A stretch of DNA of 64,000 nucleotides. It comes from Candidatus Lindowbacteria bacterium RIFCSPLOWO2_12_FULL_62_27 (lineage in GTDB: Bacteria; Lindowbacteria; 2-12-FULL-62-27). The DNA lies in NCBI GenBank assembly GCA_001784175.1, contig MFPR01000028.1, forward strand, positions 7,606 through 71,605, read 5' to 3'. How positions within the stretch are numbered: position 1 is the stretch's first letter; every line of letters starts with the position of its first letter. The notes under the pieces are model-generated. The model did not search any database. It was not told the origin of the DNA and saw nothing but the letters and a program-made list of their open reading frames with translations. Of this stretch, positions 26,334 to 34,707 are shown in pieces. The position numbers were made by a program, and so were the translations under genes.

Positions 26334-27311
26334 TCAGTGTTCGATCTCAAATCCGTGCGACTCGATCATCCGGTGCGCGTCCTCCGCCGTCTGGCCGGAC
26401 GTGGTCAGGTAGCCTTCGACGAAGATGGAGTTGGCGGCGTAGAGAACGCGGTAGGAATCGGCGCCGAAATTGAATTCGCGCCCGCCGGCCGCGCGGATGT
26501 CTTTTCTCGGATTGAGAAACCGGAAGAGACTGAGGGTCCGCAAGCCCATCTCGAGCCGCGTCGACGGTTGGTCCCCCAGCGGGGTGCCGCGGATCGGATG
26601 GAGGAAATTGACAGGGATGGAATCGATGTCGAGCGACTGGATCGTGAACGCAAGATCAAGGACGTCCCTCTCCGTCTCGCCCATCCCGATGATCCCTCCC
26701 GAGCAGGTGTGCATCCCGGCGGCCTTGACGGCCTGCACGGTTTCGATCCGGTCCTGATAGGTGTGCGTGGTGCAGACGCTCGAATAAAACCGCTCGCTCG
26801 TGTTCAGGTTGTGATTGATCCATCCAGCGCCGGCGTCCTTCAGGCGCCGCGCCTGCGACTCCCGCATGAGGCCGAGGGAACAGCAAATTTCGAGGTCCGG
26901 AAAATCCGATTTGATGTTGCGGATGCAGTCCGCGAGATGCTCAATGTCGCGGTCCGTCGGGCCGCGGCCGCTGGCGACCATGCAGTAGCGCCTGGCGCCC
27001 GCGCCGCGAACCGCCTCTTCAGCGCCGCGATAAATGGACGCCATCGTTTTGAGCGGATAGGCGGAGATGTCGGCCGTTGAAATATTGGACTGGGAGCAGT
27101 AGAAGCAGTCCTCCGGACACAGCCCGGACCGCACGTTGTTCAGCACGCAGATTTTGACGCGCCGGCCCCACGCCGCCTCCCGCACGCGGAACACCGCGTC
27201 GGTCAAGGCGCCGATATTCTCCGCGGGCGTCTGCAGGCACGCCCGGGCCTCCTCGCGGCTCAGCGTCCCGCCGGCCAGCGCGCGGTCGGCCCATTCCTGG
27301 TATCGCAACAT
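26334..27311 (-). CDS. bioB: Biotin synthase BioB
   Basis: 325 residues, the normal length. Radical-SAM cluster cysteines 65, 69 and 72 in GLCPEDCFYCSQS. Further BioB motifs: YCMVASGRGPTDRDIEH, INHNLNTSERFYSSVCTTHTY (the latter with the ligands of the auxiliary cluster) and IPVNFLHPIRGTPL. It inserts sulfur into dethiobiotin in the last step of biotin synthesis. No bioADF genes are adjacent. Divergent from the glycosyltransferase at 27347, with a gap of only ~35 bases. Confidence 0.95.
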   Translation of the reverse strand: MLRYQEWADRALAGGTLSREEARACLQTPAENIGALTDAVFRVREAAWGRRVKICVLNNVRSGLCPEDCFYCSQSNISTADISAYPLKTMASIYRGAEEAVRGAGARRYCMVASGRGPTDRDIEHLADCIRNIKSDFPDLEICCSLGLMRESQARRLKDAGAGWINHNLNTSERFYSSVCTTHTYQDRIETVQAVKAAGMHTCSGGIIGMGETERDVLDLAFTIQSLDIDSIPVNFLHPIRGTPLGDQPSTRLEMGLRTLSLFRFLNPRKDIRAAGGREFNFGADSYRVLYAANSIFVEGYLTTSGQTAEDAHRMIESHGFEIEH

Positions 27312-27346
27312 GGACGGAGTTTAGCTTTTGAAGTACGGTGGAGCAA

Positions 27347-28459
27347 ATGATTCTCGCAAGACAGCGGATCGGCGCGGCCTTTGGCGGCGCCGAAGGGTAC
27401 GTTGCGATGCTGGCACGGGCTTTGAGGGATCGCGGGGCCGACGTGAGGCTGATGGCCCAGCGAATCGGCGAAGACGTTTCCCGCGACGAATTTCCTGTCA
27501 TTCGCGCTCCGGACCGGCCCTTCAACCTGTGGGGCGTGTGGTTGTTTTCCCGATTTGTCCGTCAATATCTGGAGCGTCATCCCGGGGAAACGGTGATTTC
27601 GTTTGACCGCGTTCCGGGCGTGGATTTTTTTCGCGCCGGCGACGGATGCCATGCGGCCTACATGGATGCGATGGGGTGCGGCGCTCTGGATCGATTGTCC
27701 CTCAAGCACCTGTTGATGTTGTCCCTTGAACGGCGCATGTTCGCGCATCCGAAGTTGCGGCTCGTCATCGCCAACTCGAAGATGGGGGCGGATGAAATCC
27801 AACGGGAATACGGGGTGCCTTCCGAAAAGATAAGAATCATTTACACGGGGCTGGCGCCGGGTCGGGCGCTCCTGCCCAAATCGGATGCGCGGAGCAAGCT
27901 GGGTCTGGACGAGAGCCTCCGCGTCCTTCTGTTTGCCGGCCACCACTATGAGCGAAAGGGCCTCTCGACACTGTTGCAGTCGATCGGTATCATGGACAAG
28001 AAGGGGCATCGCGCCGCAGTGAAGCGAAACTGGATTTTGCTGGTGGCCGGCAAGGGCGACGCCGACACGTATCGGCTCGCGGCCAAAGGGCTGGGCATCC
28101 ACGATTCGGTCGTGTTCCTTGGCCCGTGCGACCTCGACGCGTATTTCGCGGCGGCCGACCTTTTCGTGCTGCCAACCCGCTACGATCCGCTGGCGCGGGT
28201 CTGTCTCGAAGCCGCGCGCGCCGGCCTTCCGGTGATGACGACCCGCCGGAACGGTTTCTGCGAATGGCTGAACGAATCGGACGGATTCATTCTCGAGCGG
28301 CCCACCGACGCGGACACGCTGGCCCGGATGATCGAGCGGGCGTTCACGATCAATCTCGAGGATGCGGGCCGCCGCCTCCAATCGAAGGTGGCGCATCTGA
28401 CAATCGAGCGGAACGCGGAGGAAATTCTGGAATGTCTGAAAGTTTTCGGAGGGAAGTGA
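27347..28459 (+). CDS. GT4-family glycosyltransferase, WaaG-like (LPS core)
   Basis: About 370 residues from ATG 27347; a GTG at 27338 is an alternative and neither has a well-spaced ribosome site. The N-terminus ILARQRIGAAFGGAEGYVA resembles the sugar-acceptor loop of WaaG/RfaG. The C-terminal donor domain has LLFAGHHYERKGLSTLLQSI and the E-x7-E region PTRYDPLARVCLEAARAGLPV. WaaG adds the first glucose to LPS inner core heptose. Next gene 1 base downstream is a heptosyltransferase-like GT9, supporting an LPS core role. Confidence 0.85.
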   Translation: MILARQRIGAAFGGAEGYVAMLARALRDRGADVRLMAQRIGEDVSRDEFPVIRAPDRPFNLWGVWLFSRFVRQYLERHPGETVISFDRVPGVDFFRAGDGCHAAYMDAMGCGALDRLSLKHLLMLSLERRMFAHPKLRLVIANSKMGADEIQREYGVPSEKIRIIYTGLAPGRALLPKSDARSKLGLDESLRVLLFAGHHYERKGLSTLLQSIGIMDKKGHRAAVKRNWILLVAGKGDADTYRLAAKGLGIHDSVVFLGPCDLDAYFAAADLFVLPTRYDPLARVCLEAARAGLPVMTTRRNGFCEWLNESDGFILERPTDADTLARMIERAFTINLEDAGRRLQSKVAHLTIERNAEEILECLKVFGGK

Positions 28460-28460
28460 C

Positions 28461-29402
28461 ATGCAGCGCGTGTTGATCGTCAAACCGAGTTCGCTCGGCG
28501 ACATTGTCCATTCCCTCCCGGTGGCTGCGGCGCTCGCGCAAAGCGGCGCCGAGGTGCACTTCGCCGCCCGGCGAGAATACCGGGACCTCCTGTCCATCTG
28601 CCCGGCGGTGCGCCGAATTCTGGAATTTCCGGGCCGCCTGGCCGGCGCGGCCGCGTTTCTCGGTGACCTGCGAAGAGAATCCTACGACGCCGTTGTCGAT
28701 CTTCAAGGGCTTCTGCGGTCGGCCCTCGCAACCGCCTGCGCAAGAACGCCACGGCGAATCGGCCTTCCGGATTCGAGAGAAGGATCCGTCTTGTTTTATG
28801 ACGAGGTCGTATCGTATCCGAACGGCGTAAGGCACGCCGTCGATCGATATCTGTCCGTCCTGCCGCTTTTCGGACTCCGGACTGACCCGCCGTTCAAGCC
28901 TGACTACGGGCTGGTCATCTCGACCGCCGCACAGGAGTTCGCGGCCCGGCATGTCGGCGAACCCGGATACGTGGTTTTTTCTCCCCTGACGCGCCGGCCC
29001 GCGAAACTGTGGCGGCTCGATGCGTGGGCTCGGATGGCGGAAACGCTGATCCGAACCGGCCGGCGGGTGGTCGTCGTCGGCCACGGCAAAATCGAATGGC
29101 CTTCCCCCGAACCGGCTTGGATCAATCTCATCGGCCGGACCGACCTGCCGCAGCTTTGCGCGACGATTTCCCGCGCCCGGCTCTGCGTCACCGTCGACAG
29201 CGCTCCGATGCACCTCGCGGCGGCGCTGGCCGTCCCGGTCGTCGCGCTCTTCGGGCCGACCGACCCGGCCAAAGTCGGTCCCTACACGCGGGATCGGCTC
29301 ATCCTGCGGGGAGAAGCGCCGAACCTCGCGGACCTGTCCTGCGAAGGCGTGGCGGCCGTCGTCTTGTCGGAGCTGGAAAAACGTTCAGACCGTGACGGAT
29401 GA
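28461..29402 (+). CDS. GT9-family glycosyltransferase, heptosyltransferase I-like
   Basis: 313 residues. ATG with GGAGGG about seven bases upstream. N-terminus VLIVKPSSLGDIVHSLPVAA is the WaaC (heptosyltransferase I) signature; the C-terminal donor site is in VTVDSAPMHLAAALAVPVVALFGPT. These enzymes add L-glycero-D-manno-heptose to Kdo or the first heptose of lipid A-core. Coupled to the WaaG-like gene. Three-prime end overlaps the convergent SirB1-like gene by 18 bases. Confidence 0.9.
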   Translation: MQRVLIVKPSSLGDIVHSLPVAAALAQSGAEVHFAARREYRDLLSICPAVRRILEFPGRLAGAAAFLGDLRRESYDAVVDLQGLLRSALATACARTPRRIGLPDSREGSVLFYDEVVSYPNGVRHAVDRYLSVLPLFGLRTDPPFKPDYGLVISTAAQEFAARHVGEPGYVVFSPLTRRPAKLWRLDAWARMAETLIRTGRRVVVVGHGKIEWPSPEPAWINLIGRTDLPQLCATISRARLCVTVDSAPMHLAAALAVPVVALFGPTDPAKVGPYTRDRLILRGEAPNLADLSCEGVAAVVLSELEKRSDRDG

Positions 29403-30248
29403 CAGCATCCGTTCGACTTCCAGAACGCGCGCTTCATCCGCCGCCTGCCGGTAATTCACGTGGAGATTGCGCAGCATCCGCGCGAGAATTTCGTTGCTGT
29501 TGACTTCAGGAAACGGATCGAATCCCTCCGGCACTTCCCCAAGGAGAGGTCGCGCTTGCGCGGCGTTCAGAAACTGACCGCCGCCATAACAGTCAATATA
29601 GGTGAGTCCTGAGTTCTCCCGGACGGCGAGCAGGAATCGGTTGGGCGCGCCGATGGGGAGCAAATTCAGCGTCATCCGGCGGGCGATGAGGAGCGTGAGA
29701 ACGGACAGTGAGATCGGAATGCCGCGCCGGCGGTCGATCACGGCGGACAGGAAACTGTTGTCGGGATCATGATAGTTCTCTTCATTTCCCCGAAATCCGA
29801 TTTCCTCGAACAGGTACCGGCAAAGCTCTCTCGCGCTCGCGGCTGGATTTTCTCTCGCTTGCCTGCGCGGGATCGTGTCGGCCATACGGCTGGCATAGGC
29901 ATCGAGTTTGAGCTGCGACCGCCGTTCCGGCAGGTCCGGCCGGCCCCAGGCTGAGATCAGAAACGCGCCGGTCTCCAGTTCCGGCAGGACCGGTTGCGCC
30001 ATCAGGGCGCAGAACCGGTCGACCGCCGAAAGCCGCAGCGCCAGCGCGATCGCGGGCGGCTGCGCCGGCGTCTCCGACGCCGACCGGGACCGAGCCTGCC
30101 AGAATTCGAGGATGGTCCGGAGATCCGCTTCGCTCATCCTCTTCAGGCTGGCTGCCAGGCTCGCGACCACGTCCGAATCGTCGTCCTGCAGCAAACGATA
30201 AAGGGCTTCGAGTTTTTCCGGCGTCAGCCGGCCCGGTTCACGTTTCAT
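29385..30248 (-). CDS. SirB1-like transglutaminase-fold protein
   Basis: 287 residues from ATG 30248; a longer frame to 30422 lies inside the upstream gene and is rejected. The central region RELCRYLFEEIGFRGNEENYHDPDNSFLSAVIDRRRGIPIS (conserved YHDPDNSFL and RRGIPISL) is the SirB1/YchA signature; GLTYIDCYGGGQFL follows. The protein carries N-terminal helical repeats (LQDDDSDVVASLAASLKRM). Biochemical role in bacteria is unknown. The start overlaps the stop of the GT9 gene at 30245 (ATGA), so the two are co-translated. Confidence 0.85.
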   Translation of the reverse strand: MKREPGRLTPEKLEALYRLLQDDDSDVVASLAASLKRMSEADLRTILEFWQARSRSASETPAQPPAIALALRLSAVDRFCALMAQPVLPELETGAFLISAWGRPDLPERRSQLKLDAYASRMADTIPRRQARENPAASARELCRYLFEEIGFRGNEENYHDPDNSFLSAVIDRRRGIPISLSVLTLLIARRMTLNLLPIGAPNRFLLAVRENSGLTYIDCYGGGQFLNAAQARPLLGEVPEGFDPFPEVNSNEILARMLRNLHVNYRQAADEARVLEVERMLSSVTV

Positions 30249-31285
30249 TTCCGTGCCGCTACTTCGTCGAGGAGATTCCGCGCCGCGCTGAGAACCTCCT
30301 CCGGCGAAATGTCCTCCAAGCATCGCGATCGCTTCGTTCCCGCACATCCGTCCTGGCCGCAGGGACAGCACGACCAGCTCAGGCGCTGGATCGTGCGATA
30401 GGGCACGCGCCACGGATGCCATTCCTTCTGGCCGGACGGCCCGAACACCGCGACGACCGGCGTGCCGACGGCGCTCGCGATATGGACCGGCGCGCTGTCA
30501 ACGCCGACAAACAGCCGCGCGCGCGCGATCAGCGCGGCCAGCGTCAGAAGGTCGGTTCGCCCGGCGAGCGTTGCCGGTTTCGACCGACAGGCCGCCAGGA
30601 TTCGCGACACCTTGTCCATCTCGACCGCGGCCGGCCCGGAGGTGACGACGGGCCGCAGCCCGAGCGCGCGTTCGGCGCCGTCCAGGAATCGCGCGTTGCC
30701 TTCGTCCGTCCAGCACTTGTACATCCACCGGGACGTTGGGTGCAGAATCAATATCGGCTGGTCGGACGAAACGCCGGATTCTCTCAGGAGCCGGTCGGCC
30801 CGCGCCCGCGCATCGTCCGGAATCCTCAACTGCAGTTTCATGTCTTCGTCCGCCGCCGGCCGCGCTCCGGCCAGGGCGACAAGATCGAGATTGGCCAGCG
30901 CCGTGTGTCCCCGGCCCATCCTGCAGGCGCGCGTGTAAAAAGGCCAGACGGGAACGCGCTTCCGAAATAAATATCCCAGCCGAATCGGCGCGCCGGAAAC
31001 CATGCCCCAGAGCGCGCTGCGAGTGTCCCAGGAAAAATCGACGGACAGATCGAACGACCCCCGCCGCAGACGGTCGGCCAGCCGGACACGCCCGCCGGTG
31101 TCGCGCGGAAATTCCAGCACTTCGTCCACGAACGGCAGGTCCCGGAACAAATCGGCCCCGCCGCCCTCCTTCGGAACAAGATAGGTCAGACGCGCGGACG
31201 GATGGTGTTTCTTCAGGAGTGCCAGCGCCGGCGTCGCCAGTAGGTTATCTCCCACATGCCGGAGTTTGATCGCAAGGATGTTCAT
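30245..31285 (-). CDS. GT9-family glycosyltransferase, heptosyltransferase II/III-like
   Basis: 346 residues. N-terminal ILAIKLRHVGDNLLATPALALL, donor-site VGVDSAPVHIASAVGTPVVAVFGPSG and a C-terminal Cys-rich stretch (WSCCPCGQDGCAGTKRSRC) that is common in RfaQ/WaaQ-type enzymes. Probably adds a heptose to the LPS core, with the GT9 and GT4 genes at 27.3-29.4 kb on the opposite strand. Starts just after tRNA-Arg; stop overlaps the SirB1-like start. Confidence 0.88.
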   Translation of the reverse strand: MNILAIKLRHVGDNLLATPALALLKKHHPSARLTYLVPKEGGGADLFRDLPFVDEVLEFPRDTGGRVRLADRLRRGSFDLSVDFSWDTRSALWGMVSGAPIRLGYLFRKRVPVWPFYTRACRMGRGHTALANLDLVALAGARPAADEDMKLQLRIPDDARARADRLLRESGVSSDQPILILHPTSRWMYKCWTDEGNARFLDGAERALGLRPVVTSGPAAVEMDKVSRILAACRSKPATLAGRTDLLTLAALIARARLFVGVDSAPVHIASAVGTPVVAVFGPSGQKEWHPWRVPYRTIQRLSWSCCPCGQDGCAGTKRSRCLEDISPEEVLSAARNLLDEVAARK

Positions 31286-31304
31286 CCACCGATGATTATA
31301 TCAC

Positions 31305-31378
31305 CGCGCCCGAAGGGAGTCGAACCCCTGACCTACAGCTCCGGAGGCTGTCGCTCTATCCAGCTGAGCTACGGGCGC
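31305..31378 (-). tRNA. tRNA-Arg (anticodon CCG)
   Basis: The minus strand folds as a full cloverleaf: acceptor GCGCCCG/CGGGCGC, D arm GCTC-AGCTGGATA-GAGC, anticodon arm ACAGC-CTCCGGA-GCTGT with anticodon CCG, variable AGGTC, T arm AGGGG-TTCGACT-CCCTT. Discriminator base G; the 3' CCA is not encoded. Reads the arginine codon CGG. Confidence 0.95.
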
Positions 31379-31426
31379 ACGGACGCCGACATCCAACCTC
31401 AATCCGCCGCTATCGTCAACCGCCGG

Positions 31427-31735
31427 TCAGTTGAACTTCGGCGTGTATTTCGCGACCCAGTCGGTCTTGAGGCCCTCCGCGTCCGCGTCGGATTTCGTGA
31501 CGAACCACCGGAACCGTTTGGCCTCGCGGTCGGCGGAACTGTTGCGCTTGGAGACGATTTCCGCCTTCAAGCCCTGGCCGCAGCTTTTCCCGGCGTAGAG
31601 CACCTCGGCGGTCTTGTCGGTAAAGACGTAAACGCCTTCGGCGTCCGGCGCCTCATTCACGTCCGCCGGGTAGTACCGCTCAAAGGAGCTGTCCGCGACT
31701 CTGGCGTCGTTCAGATCGTTCAGGTCGAATCTCAT
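31427..31735 (-). CDS. GIY-YIG (UvrC N-domain-like) miniprotein
   Basis: 102 residues. The core is EGVYVFTDKTAEVLYAGKS, matching the GIY...YIG pair (here GVY and YAG) of the UvrC N-terminal nuclease, and the end AEGLKTDWVAKYTPKFN matches the E-x(n)-hydrophobic-x-P-x-x-N close of that domain. The expected Arg region is AEIVSKRN. So a stand-alone GIY-YIG domain with nearly all hallmarks but no other UvrC domains. It follows the oxidoreductase gene by 24 bases on the same strand. Could be a DNA nick enzyme or an inactive DNA-binding relic. Confidence 0.65.
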   Translation of the reverse strand: MRFDLNDLNDARVADSSFERYYPADVNEAPDAEGVYVFTDKTAEVLYAGKSCGQGLKAEIVSKRNSSADREAKRFRWFVTKSDADAEGLKTDWVAKYTPKFN

Positions 31736-31759
31736 TCGTCTTTTCTTGGGATGGGGTTC

Positions 31760-32743
31760 TCAGGAAGTCTTGATCCAGCGATTTTTTTCCAGCGATTCGT
31801 ACGATTTCATCATGATGTTCACGGCGTGAAACCCGTCCTGCAGATTCAGGAGCGGACTGGCGTCGCCGCGGATGCATTGAATGAAGTGCCGGTTCTGCTT
31901 TACGAATGAATCGACCTTGCTGTACCCCTTGCCGAACACCACCCACTCGTTCGAGTTCGCCTGGCGGTACCGCGACTGCGCCCAGCCGACCCGCAGGGTG
32001 CCTTCGTTCCCGTAGACGCTCACGAAATCCTCCCGGTCCTCCTTCATGCTCCAGGACAGATTGATGACGCCGAGGACGCCGTTTTTCATGTGGATCGAAA
32101 GTTTCGCGGTATCCTCCACCTCGATGTCCTGGATCTGGATTCCCACCGTGGCCTGAACGCTCTCGATCTCGCCCAGCAGAAATCGCGCGATGTCGAGCGA
32201 ATGCGACCCGTTGTCGAACAATACGCCGCCGCCGGAAATCTCCTTTTTCGAATTCCACCGGCCCCGCATGTCGTTCATTCCGGTGAAGACGTTTTCGTAC
32301 AGGAGGATCTTGCCCAGAAGGCCGCTCTGGATGATCGCCTTGGCCTTCACGACGTCGGCGCAAAAACAGAACTTCGAGGCCGGCATTCCCACCACGCCCG
32401 CCTTTTCCTGCGCGATCATCAGCGCCCGCGATTCGGCCACGTTCATGCACAGCGGTTTTTCGCAAAGCACGGGAATCCTGCGCTCAAAGGCGTACAGCGC
32501 CTGTTCCGCATGATGCACGGGCGGCGTGCAAACAATGACGCCGTCCATCGGCACCGTGTCGAGAAATTTCCGGTAGTCGGTGTGACAGGGCGCGCCGTAC
32601 CGCTCCGCCACGGACTTCGCCCGGGCTTCTTCGGTGTCGCAGACGCCGGCCACCTTGCACTCCGATATGAGATCCAGCGCCTCAAAATGGGTCTGCGCAA
32701 TCCGGCCGCAGCCGATCATGCCGATGCGTATCGAGTCCGTCAT
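31760..32743 (-). CDS. Gfo/Idh/MocA-family sugar oxidoreductase (WbpB-like by context)
   Basis: 327 residues. N-terminal Rossmann fold IGMIGCGRIAQTHFEAL, catalytic-loop Lys in VLCEKPLCMN, and the expected C-terminal alpha/beta domain with GGGVLFDNGSHSLDIARFLLG. Members oxidise or reduce NDP-sugars with NAD(P). It is divergent from an aminotransferase, acetyltransferase and 2-epimerase that together match the Wbp pathway, in which WbpB oxidises the C3 position before WbpE transaminates. That role is inferred from the neighbourhood, not from unique residues. Confidence 0.85.
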   Translation of the reverse strand: MTDSIRIGMIGCGRIAQTHFEALDLISECKVAGVCDTEEARAKSVAERYGAPCHTDYRKFLDTVPMDGVIVCTPPVHHAEQALYAFERRIPVLCEKPLCMNVAESRALMIAQEKAGVVGMPASKFCFCADVVKAKAIIQSGLLGKILLYENVFTGMNDMRGRWNSKKEISGGGVLFDNGSHSLDIARFLLGEIESVQATVGIQIQDIEVEDTAKLSIHMKNGVLGVINLSWSMKEDREDFVSVYGNEGTLRVGWAQSRYRQANSNEWVVFGKGYSKVDSFVKQNRHFIQCIRGDASPLLNLQDGFHAVNIMMKSYESLEKNRWIKTS

Positions 32744-32856
32744 AAAGCGCGATTGTACACGCCCGGCGGGGGGAAAGCAAGAAAAATACGTCCGTTGACT
32801 GGCCTGCCTTCTTCTGATAACGGTGGGGCTTCAAAATTCAGGGAGAGGTGCGAACC

Positions 32857-34068
32857 GTGACACAACAAACCATGAAATTGCCCACCGATCAGGACATCAG
32901 CGGGCGCGATGTCGGGAGGGCGGAACTCAAGGAACTCAAGGAAGTGCTCGCCAGCGGGATGCTCTTTTCGCCCAAGGGCACCAAGGTGAAAGCTTTTGAA
33001 AAGGCGTTCGCGGAAATGTACGGCGTCCCGCGCGCCGTCGCCTGCAGCTCCGGGTCGGCGGCGGTCCATACCGCGCTCAAGGCGCTGCATCTTGAGCCGG
33101 GCGACGAGGTGATCACGACGCCGATCACCGACATGGGCGGCATCGCGCCGATCCTGTACGAAAATCTCGTCCCCGTCTTTGCCGATATCGATCCCCGCAC
33201 ATTCAACCTCAGCGCTGAAACCATCAAGGCCCGGATGACGGACCGCACCCGCGCGATCATCGTGGTGCATCTCTTCGGAAATCCCTGCGACATGGATCCG
33301 ATCATGGAACTCGCGCGGAGCCGCAACGTCAAAGTCATCGAGGACTGCGCGCAGGCGTTTCTGGCGACCTACAAGGGCCGCAAGGTCGGCACGATCGGCG
33401 ACGTCGGCGCGTTCAGCCTCCAGCAGGGGAAACACATCACCTGCGGCGAGGGCGGCATTGTCATCTCCAACGACGACAACTTCGGCCGGCAGGCGTTTCT
33501 GTTCGTCAACAAGGGCTGGGGCTACGGCGATCCGAAACCGGACCATTACTTCCTCGCGCTCAACTACCGCCTCTCCGAACTCTGCGGCGCGATGGCGTTC
33601 GCGCAGCTCGGGAAACTGGAAAAACTCGTCTCCCGGCGGCTCCGGTCCGTCCGGGCATTCCAGCGGATGATCAAAGCCGCGCGCGAGGGCGTCCAGTGGC
33701 CCTACGTTCAGCGCGGCTGTCAGAGCACGTACTGGAAATACTGCCTGCTGATCGACGAGCAGAAGCTCGGCAAGGACGTGGGACAGGTGGCGGCCGAACT
33801 CAAAGAGGCCGGGATCGCGTCGGCGCCCCGGTACATTCAGAAACCTGCTTTTGAATGCGAACTTTTCACGAAACGCCGCACCTTCGGCGCCAGCGGCTGG
33901 CCCTGGAACGGGCCGGCGCCGCGCGAGCCGAAGTTCAACCCCGAGTTGTTTCCGAACACCTATCAGGTGCTGAAGACGATTCTCGTCCTGCCCTGGAGCG
34001 AGTTTTACAAAAAAGAGCACGTCGACTACATCGCCGAGCACCTTCTTCGGGCCACGGGCACCCGATAG
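32857..34068 (+). CDS. DegT/DnrJ/EryC1-family PLP aminotransferase (WbpE-like by context)
   Basis: About 403 residues from GTG 32857, which has GAGAGG eight bases upstream (GTG 32848 is an alternative). Substrate-loop SSGSAAVHTALKAL, VIEDCAQAF for the PLP Asp, and the PLP lysine Lys192 in SLQQGKHITCGEGG. These enzymes transaminate keto-sugars on nucleotide diphosphates. In the Wbp pathway the 3-keto sugar acid becomes a 3-amino sugar. The acetyltransferase gene starts right at its stop. Confidence 0.9.
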   Translation: MTQQTMKLPTDQDISGRDVGRAELKELKEVLASGMLFSPKGTKVKAFEKAFAEMYGVPRAVACSSGSAAVHTALKALHLEPGDEVITTPITDMGGIAPILYENLVPVFADIDPRTFNLSAETIKARMTDRTRAIIVVHLFGNPCDMDPIMELARSRNVKVIEDCAQAFLATYKGRKVGTIGDVGAFSLQQGKHITCGEGGIVISNDDNFGRQAFLFVNKGWGYGDPKPDHYFLALNYRLSELCGAMAFAQLGKLEKLVSRRLRSVRAFQRMIKAAREGVQWPYVQRGCQSTYWKYCLLIDEQKLGKDVGQVAAELKEAGIASAPRYIQKPAFECELFTKRRTFGASGWPWNGPAPREPKFNPELFPNTYQVLKTILVLPWSEFYKKEHVDYIAEHLLRATGTR

Positions 34069-34707
34069 ATGGCCGGCGGCGGTCGGCGCGCCCGGCGCGC
34101 GTATTTCGTTCATCCCACCGCACTCATTGAGAAGAGGGTGCGGATCGGCCGCGGCACGTCGATCTGGGACAACGTCCACATCCGGCACGGCGCGGTGATC
34201 GGGGAGGAGTGCATCGTCGGCGAGAAGACCTACATCGCATATGACGTCCGGATCGGAAACCGCGTCAAGATCAACGCCATGGTCTACATCTGCGCCGCCG
34301 TCACCATCGAGGACGGCGTCATGATTTCCGCGTCGACCACATTCACCAACGACAAATTCCCCCGCGCCTGCGTTGCCGATCTTTCGCGGCTCAGGCCCTC
34401 GGAGCCCGATGACGAAACCCTCAGCACCACGGTGCGCCGCGGCTCGACGATCGGCGCCGGCTGCGTGATCGGATGCGGGTTTGATCTCGGAGAATACTGC
34501 ATGGTCGGGATGGGATCGATCGTCACAAAACCGGTGCCGCCGTTCCACCTTGTCTTCGGCCAGCCTGCGCGGTCCCGCGGCGCGGTCTGCCGGTGCGGCC
34601 ATCCGATCCTGACCGAGGACCCTGCGACGGTTGCGAACAAAGTTCTGACGTGCGTGAAGTGTAAAGAACGGTATCGATGCCGCCGGGGCGAGGTCAGCCG
34701 GATCTGA
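34069..34707 (+). CDS. Left-handed beta-helix sugar N-acetyltransferase (WbpD-like)
   Basis: 212 residues. Hexapeptide repeats (VRIGRGTSIWDNVHIRHGAVIGEECIVG broken into six-residue steps, IGAGCVIGCGFDLGEYCMVG) form the trimeric acetyl-CoA fold; NDKFPRA and SIVTKPVPPFHLVFGQPAR are typical of WbpD/FdtC-type 3-N-acetyltransferases. The C-terminal ~45 residues have CRCGHP and CVKCKERY, a small zinc-ribbon-like tail that is often added in this family. It would acetylate the amino group placed by the preceding aminotransferase. No gap to either neighbour; overlaps the next gene by 31 bases. Confidence 0.9.
   Translation: MAGGGRRARRAYFVHPTALIEKRVRIGRGTSIWDNVHIRHGAVIGEECIVGEKTYIAYDVRIGNRVKINAMVYICAAVTIEDGVMISASTTFTNDKFPRACVADLSRLRPSEPDDETLSTTVRRGSTIGAGCVIGCGFDLGEYCMVGMGSIVTKPVPPFHLVFGQPARSRGAVCRCGHPILTEDPATVANKVLTCVKCKERYRCRRGEVSRI

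Noticed and set aside
30249-30422. 58-residue extension of the SirB1-like protein
   Set aside because: It runs inside the upstream GT9 gene; ATG 30248 overlaps that gene's stop in the usual coupled way.
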